From: Armatimonadota bacterium
Lineage (GTDB): Bacteria > Armatimonadota > Armatimonadia > Armatimonadales > Armatimonadaceae
DNA: 8,575 nt
Assembly (NCBI GenBank): GCA_014381035.1
Contig: JACMIS010000314.1
Coordinates: 1-8,575 of the forward strand
Reading direction: 5' to 3'
The notes below the pieces were generated by a model. The model was not told the DNA's origin and searched no databases. It saw only the letters and a list, made by a program, of their open reading frames with translations. The position numbers and the translations under genes were made by a program. Positions 5,701-8,575 of this stretch are shown one piece after another (within the stretch, counting starts at the first letter, position 1; each line of letters begins with the position of its first letter).

Positions 5701-5772
5701 ACACGCGAAAATTCAAACATGACTCATCCCGAAGTTTGCGACACGAGCGGGCAGGAAACGTACTCGCGCATA

Positions 5773-5788
5773 GCAAACTTAACTTTGC
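5773..5788. promoter_or_regulatory. Dyad GCAAA-N6-TTTGC, possible operator
   Basis: GCAAA (5773-5777) and TTTGC (5784-5788) flank CTTAAC, forming a 16-base imperfect palindrome with a TTAA centre. It lies 31 bases before the predicted -10 of the DinB-like gene. Operator function is a guess from position and symmetry. Confidence 0.25.
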
Positions 5789-5818
5789 GTCCGGTTTCTG
5801 AGCCGTGGCGACCGGGGC

Positions 5819-5824
5819 TATCAT
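5819..5824 (+). promoter_or_regulatory. -10-like hexamer TATCAT for the DinB-like gene
   Basis: TATCAT matches TATAAT at five of six positions, 20 bases before the ATG at 5845. No strong -35 is seen; TTTCTG at 5795-5800 is the best candidate. Confidence 0.25.
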
Positions 5825-5830
5825 CTACGC

Positions 5831-5836
5831 AGGGGG
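5831..5836 (+). promoter_or_regulatory. Ribosome binding site AGGGGG favouring the 5845 start
   Basis: AGGGGG lies eight bases before ATG 5845. The alternative ATG at 5719 has no comparable site. Confidence 0.5.
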
Positions 5837-5844
5837 ATGGGAGA

Positions 5845-6387
5845 ATGCTTGAAACGTATCTGGATCTTTTGGATATGGAATATTTTGAGATTGGTGAAGC
5901 GTTCAAAGGACTGACCGACGAGAACGTCTGGAAGCGGCCGGCGGACAGCATGCTCTCCGTCGGGGAAATCGCGGGGCATATCTGCTATTGGGAAGCCTCG
6001 CGTCTGGCCGGTGGGGGCGGGAATCTGGACGAGCACGTAGCCACGGATACAGATGCCTGCCGTGTGAGCAGCCCGCTGATCGACAGCCGGTTCGCATATT
6101 ATCCGAAGACCCTCGCCAGTTCACCGTCAGAGGAGCATTTGGCGATGACGGCGAACGATGTGTTCCGCGAACTGATGCGTGTTCATACCGAGTCCGTGGC
6201 TATTTTTCGGGAGAGCAATCCCGACCTCGACAGCGATGCGACCGGCTGGTCTAGCGGTGCGACCGGCTGGCCGGAAGGCATGACACACAAAGACATTTTG
6301 AAATACCTGGTCTTCCACGTGGCGTATCACACGGGTCAGATCTATTCGGTGCGGCATCTTTTGGGCGAGAAGACGGTAGATAACTGA
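5845..6387 (+). CDS. DinB-like four-helix metal-binding protein, 180 aa
   Basis: Resembles the DinB/YfiT-like superfamily (PF12867 type), small four-helix-bundle proteins, often metal-binding, some acting as thiol-dependent S-transferases; most are uncharacterised. The likely metal-binding histidines are visible: H45 in GEIAGHICYWE and H158 and H162 in FHVAYHTGQIYSVRHLLG, the usual second-helix and last-helix positions. The length from this start fits the family (about 150-180 residues). Start 5845 is preferred over ATG 5719 because of AGGGGG at 5831-5836 and because homology begins at LETYLDLLD. Residues 132-145 hold a short tandem duplication (ATGWSSG, ATGWPEG) in a loop before the last helix. 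The gene ends ahead of a double hairpin and is convergent with the large minus-strand gene. Confidence 0.8.
   Translation: MLETYLDLLDMEYFEIGEAFKGLTDENVWKRPADSMLSVGEIAGHICYWEASRLAGGGGNLDEHVATDTDACRVSSPLIDSRFAYYPKTLASSPSEEHLAMTANDVFRELMRVHTESVAIFRESNPDLDSDATGWSSGATGWPEGMTHKDILKYLVFHVAYHTGQIYSVRHLLGEKTVDN
6238..6279 (+). repeat. 21-base tandem duplication inside the DinB-like gene
   Basis: Two in-frame seven-codon units start at 6238 and 6259. Their first 12 bases (GCGACCGGCTGG) are identical and the remainder has diverged, encoding ATGWSSG and ATGWPEG. Confidence 0.6.
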
Positions 6388-6397
6388 GAAAAGATAG

Positions 6398-6445
6398 CAT
6401 GAGTCGTCCCGGAATTACGCATTGTGAACTCCGGGATGACTCATG
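6398..6445. terminator. 16-base-pair hairpin after the DinB-like gene
   Basis: 6398-6413 pairs with 6430-6445 over 16 positions with a single G-T wobble (6406/6437) and a 16-base loop. It begins 10 bases after the stop at 6387. No T tract follows on the plus strand; on the minus strand TCTTTTCTC follows. It may work together with the next hairpin. Confidence 0.5.
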
Positions 6446-6452
6446 AATTCAA

Positions 6453-6490
6453 AAGGGGGCGGGGAATTCGTACGAATCCCCCACCCCCTT
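6453..6490. terminator. Bidirectional intrinsic terminator between convergent genes
   Basis: AAGGGGG-C-GGGG-A (6453-6465) faces C-CCCC-A-CCCCCTT (6478-6490) across a perfect 12-base palindrome ATTCGTACGAAT (6466-6477), giving a long GC-rich stem with two mismatches. On the minus strand the stem is followed by TTTTGAATT, and on the plus strand by TTCTTGCT, so it can end both the DinB-like transcript and the large minus-strand transcript. Confidence 0.7.
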
Positions 6491-6519
6491 CTTGCTACAT
6501 TCCCTTGCGGGTGTTGTTC

Positions 6520-8575
6520 TCAGTAGACCACGACCAGTTGCGGCTTGTTCGTCCCTTCTTTCGAAGTCAGTCCGATCCATCCGTTGCCGGAGCCGGTGTT
6601 GATCGCGACCGAGAACACGCCGTCCCCGGCGGCTTCCGTGCGAACCGCGTTGGTCACATCGAACTCGATGTACCCGGCAGGGTTCGCCGTAAGGGACGTA
6701 ATGAGTGCCCCCAACCCTGGTAATGATCCAGGCGCGTTCGCTTGCGTCCAGGCATCGCTCGTCACAATGCTCGCTTTGAACAGAACGTTGGAGGTAACGT
6801 CCGGCTTATAGATGCGCAGCTTCGCACTCGTCACCTGGCGGGGCAGCACCCCGGTCGAGAACCGGAAGTACGACGTGTTCCACTCGCTCGTGTTGATCTG
6901 CGTGTTCGTTCCCGCCGCGTTGTCGCTCTGCGTGTCGCGGTCGTCGGTCGGGTTCAGCGTTATGGTCGTCGTCGAAGGCGGCGGTGTGCCACCGGCACCG
7001 GGCGACAATGCCGAGCCGGGGACGACTTCGGAAGGCACCGTACCGGATTGACCGGGTTTGAGCCAGCCGACCACCAGGTTATCCCCGCCCGCGCCCTCTT
7101 TCATCAGCACCTCGACGTAGTATTTCTGCCCCGCCGTCAGGCTTTTCACCGCCGATTTTTGTTCCGGCAACTTGTTCCATTCGCGGCTGTTGGTCCAACT
7201 GCTGACCGACGCGATCTTGACCTTGCTACCCGGTTGGTCGTTCGTGGAAAGCCACAGTTCGCAGTTGTCGTCCCCGGCGATCCAGAACGTGTAGTTGCCC
7301 GTGGTCGGTGGGTGGATAAAGCCGCGCAGCCGGACGCCGTAGTTGTCAGCGATGTTCGTCCCCGTTTCGAGGCTGGTGAGCGTGCCGGAGGTCTGCGGCG
7401 CGGTCGTGACCGGGATGTTGGCGACCGCTGTCCCCGCGACGTTCGTCCAGACTTCGTGCGTGATCGTGCCCGTGCCCGTCGGTGGCGGAGGCGGAGGCGA
7501 GTTCGGATCTATCGTGTAAACGCCGTTGCGAATCCGCGTGTAGATGCCGTTCTTCACCGCGATGGCGATCAATTTCTTCGTGCTACTGATCGTCACCGGC
7601 CCGGTATATTGTGTCCACGTACCGGGCTTCAATTTAGACTCTACGCTCGGCACTTCATAGCCGGTCCCGCCCGTCACATAGTAAATGGTGGTCCCCGGTG
7701 ACGCCGTGATTGTCACCGTCCGACCGGAAGTGTAGGTTCCCGCCGCCGGAGTAAACGTCGGGAACGGCAGAATGTCGCTACCAGACAGATACCGAAGCAA
7801 GGGTTGACCGAGCAAGTTGCCCGTGTTCTTGAAGGCGACGCCGGGTCCGACGAAGTCGACGCTGTTGTTGATCACGTCGTGCTTCGCGATCCGCTCTGGG
7901 GAACCCGCCGAAACTCCCAAGTCGCCATCGTCGTTGTTGACGCCGTTCCAGTAGCCGCGAATGTAGACGCCCTCGTGCCGGTCCGTGGCGCGGGTCTCCC
8001 ACGGGTACAGGTGGTCGACCAGGTGGTTGGCGTTCAGCGCGTAGACGCCGCCGTATTGCGAATCAGAAGGTACGGTGCTGTCGCGTAGGATCTTGATGTT
8101 CTTGAACGTGAAGTTTCGGTAGTACTCGATGCGGACCGCCGTGTAGCCGAAACTGTTCAAGTCCGTATAGTTTTCCAGCACGCTACTCGTGGGCCAGATA
8201 CCGTTGATCTCGTTGTCCACGGTGAAGATGCCTTCGTAGCAACCGATTGCGGTATTCCCGAAGAAGCGCATCATCGGCGTATCCGCGCTGTAGATGAACG
8301 GATTGCCGCCCGCCGCTTCCGGATCAATCAGGGTGCTGGCGAGCACTTTCTGGCTGTCACCGAGGTTGACGCCGCTACGCTCGAAGTAGGAGAAACCGCT
8401 ACCGGCTCCGGTCGCTACGTTGTTCTCGACCGTGACGTTGCCGCCTTGGAACCAGAAGCCGACGCCGCTACGGGCGAGGTCGTGCGTGCTCGTTCCGTCC
8501 TTGATGAAGCCACGCCCCGGTGTCGAGGATGCTAAATTGCGCCGGAACGTTCCGATCTCCGCGCCGTTCTCGGTA
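6520..8575 (-). CDS. Large secreted beta-helix/chitobiase-domain/PA14/DNRLRE protein, N-terminus outside window
   Basis: The C-terminal 684 residues are visible; the frame is open through the right edge, so the true start and any signal peptide lie beyond 8575. A GTG at 8344-8346 is internal, not the start. Domain order in visible numbering: right-handed parallel beta-helix (1 to about 265; repeated short turns such as GGNVTVENNVATGAGSGFSY and FKNIKIL); chitobiase/beta-hexosaminidase C-terminal-like domain (about 271-345; FTPAAGTYTSGRTVTITASPG, then TIYYVTGG, STKKLIAIAVKNG); six-proline linker (about 360-365); PA14 domain (about 372-516; GVRLRGFIHPPTTGNYTFW, IAGDDNCELWLS, VGWLKPGQ); Pro/Thr linker; DNRLRE/CBM96-like domain (about 537-684; SYFRFSTG, AKLRIYK, YIEFDVTNAVR, IGLTSKEG). 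Such proteins act outside the cell on polysaccharides; PA14 and DNRLRE modules bind sugars and the beta-helix may be lyase-like. No C-terminal anchor or sorting motif is seen. Confidence 0.88.
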   Translation of the reverse strand, partial: TENGAEIGTFRRNLASSTPGRGFIKDGTSTHDLARSGVGFWFQGGNVTVENNVATGAGSGFSYFERSGVNLGDSQKVLASTLIDPEAAGGNPFIYSADTPMMRFFGNTAIGCYEGIFTVDNEINGIWPTSSVLENYTDLNSFGYTAVRIEYYRNFTFKNIKILRDSTVPSDSQYGGVYALNANHLVDHLYPWETRATDRHEGVYIRGYWNGVNNDDGDLGVSAGSPERIAKHDVINNSVDFVGPGVAFKNTGNLLGQPLLRYLSGSDILPFPTFTPAAGTYTSGRTVTITASPGTTIYYVTGGTGYEVPSVESKLKPGTWTQYTGPVTISSTKKLIAIAVKNGIYTRIRNGVYTIDPNSPPPPPPTGTGTITHEVWTNVAGTAVANIPVTTAPQTSGTLTSLETGTNIADNYGVRLRGFIHPPTTGNYTFWIAGDDNCELWLSTNDQPGSKVKIASVSSWTNSREWNKLPEQKSAVKSLTAGQKYYVEVLMKEGAGGDNLVVGWLKPGQSGTVPSEVVPGSALSPGAGGTPPPSTTTITLNPTDDRDTQSDNAAGTNTQINTSEWNTSYFRFSTGVLPRQVTSAKLRIYKPDVTSNVLFKASIVTSDAWTQANAPGSLPGLGALITSLTANPAGYIEFDVTNAVRTEAAGDGVFSVAINTGSGNGWIGLTSKEGTNKPQLVVVY

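Larger units (their letters stand above)
5663..5844 (+). other. Intergenic region before the DinB-like gene
   Basis: About 180 bases contain the second direct-repeat copy (5682-5700), a dyad (5773-5788) and a -10-like hexamer (5819-5824). The frame of the DinB-like gene is open from an ATG at 5719, but the 42 residues it would add show no family similarity, so this stretch is taken as non-coding. Confidence 0.5.

Noticed and set aside
5719..5844. N-terminal extension of the DinB-like protein from ATG 5719
   Set aside because: The 42 extra residues show no family similarity, there is no ribosome binding site, and AGGGGG precedes ATG 5845.
7480..7497. GGCGGA-like repeat resembling a DNA microsatellite
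   Set aside because: It encodes the polyproline linker of the minus-strand protein and needs no other explanation.
6742..7701. 319-codon open frame on the plus strand
   Set aside because: It lies antisense to the PA14/chitobiase-domain gene, whose minus-strand translation shows clear domains. The plus-strand product is Arg-rich and featureless.
8344..8346. GTG as start of the large minus-strand protein
   Set aside because: The frame continues without a stop to the right edge, with beta-helix-like sequence upstream of it, so the GTG is internal.

Overview
The window is GC-rich, gene-dense bacterial DNA with seven complete or nearly complete protein genes and one that runs off the right edge. 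Nothing in it names the species. The mix of a multidomain secreted beta-helix/PA14/DNRLRE protein, a DUF5060-type glycoside hydrolase, a class-C-like serine hydrolase, a DinB-like protein and a PD-(D/E)XK protein of a type common in cyanobacteria fits a free-living, carbohydrate-degrading bacterium such as an Armatimonadota, Planctomycetota or related lineage. That assignment is inference at low confidence. No rRNA, tRNA, CRISPR array, transposase or phage structural gene was seen.

Layout. 60-1529 (+): SxxK serine hydrolase of the beta-lactamase/esterase fold, with its own C-terminal beta domain. 1646-2428 (+): unrecognised two-part protein, probably helical/winged-helix at the N-terminus and AbrB-like at the C-terminus. 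2431-2535: G/T-rich arm and its inverted C/A-rich partner, forming a roughly 105-base MITE- or REPIN-like element. 2576-2974 (+): small protein resembling a domain associated with HNH/modification-dependent nucleases. 2959-3031: two hairpins. 3065-3355 (+): minimal HAD phosphatase-like protein. 3419-5023 (+): glycosidase with a DUF5060-like N-terminal domain, TIM barrel and C-terminal beta domain. 5066-5662 (+): PD-(D/E)XK-like protein, apparently translated from a leaderless mRNA. 5845-6387 (+): DinB-like four-helix protein. 6398-6490: two hairpins, the second a good bidirectional terminator. 6520 to the right edge (-): the C-terminal 684 residues of a large secreted protein (beta-helix, chitobiase-type domain, PA14, DNRLRE/CBM96-like).

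How the genes work together. The plus-strand genes do not look like one operon: most gaps are 60-180 bases and several carry their own promoter-like hexamers. The glycosidase and the beta-helix/PA14 protein could both act on plant or microbial polysaccharide, but they are convergent and not obviously co-regulated. The 2576 and 5066 genes both recall restriction/defence protein families, but they are separated by metabolic genes, so a shared system is only a hypothesis. The structure least explained by known genes is the inverted-repeat element at 2431-2535.
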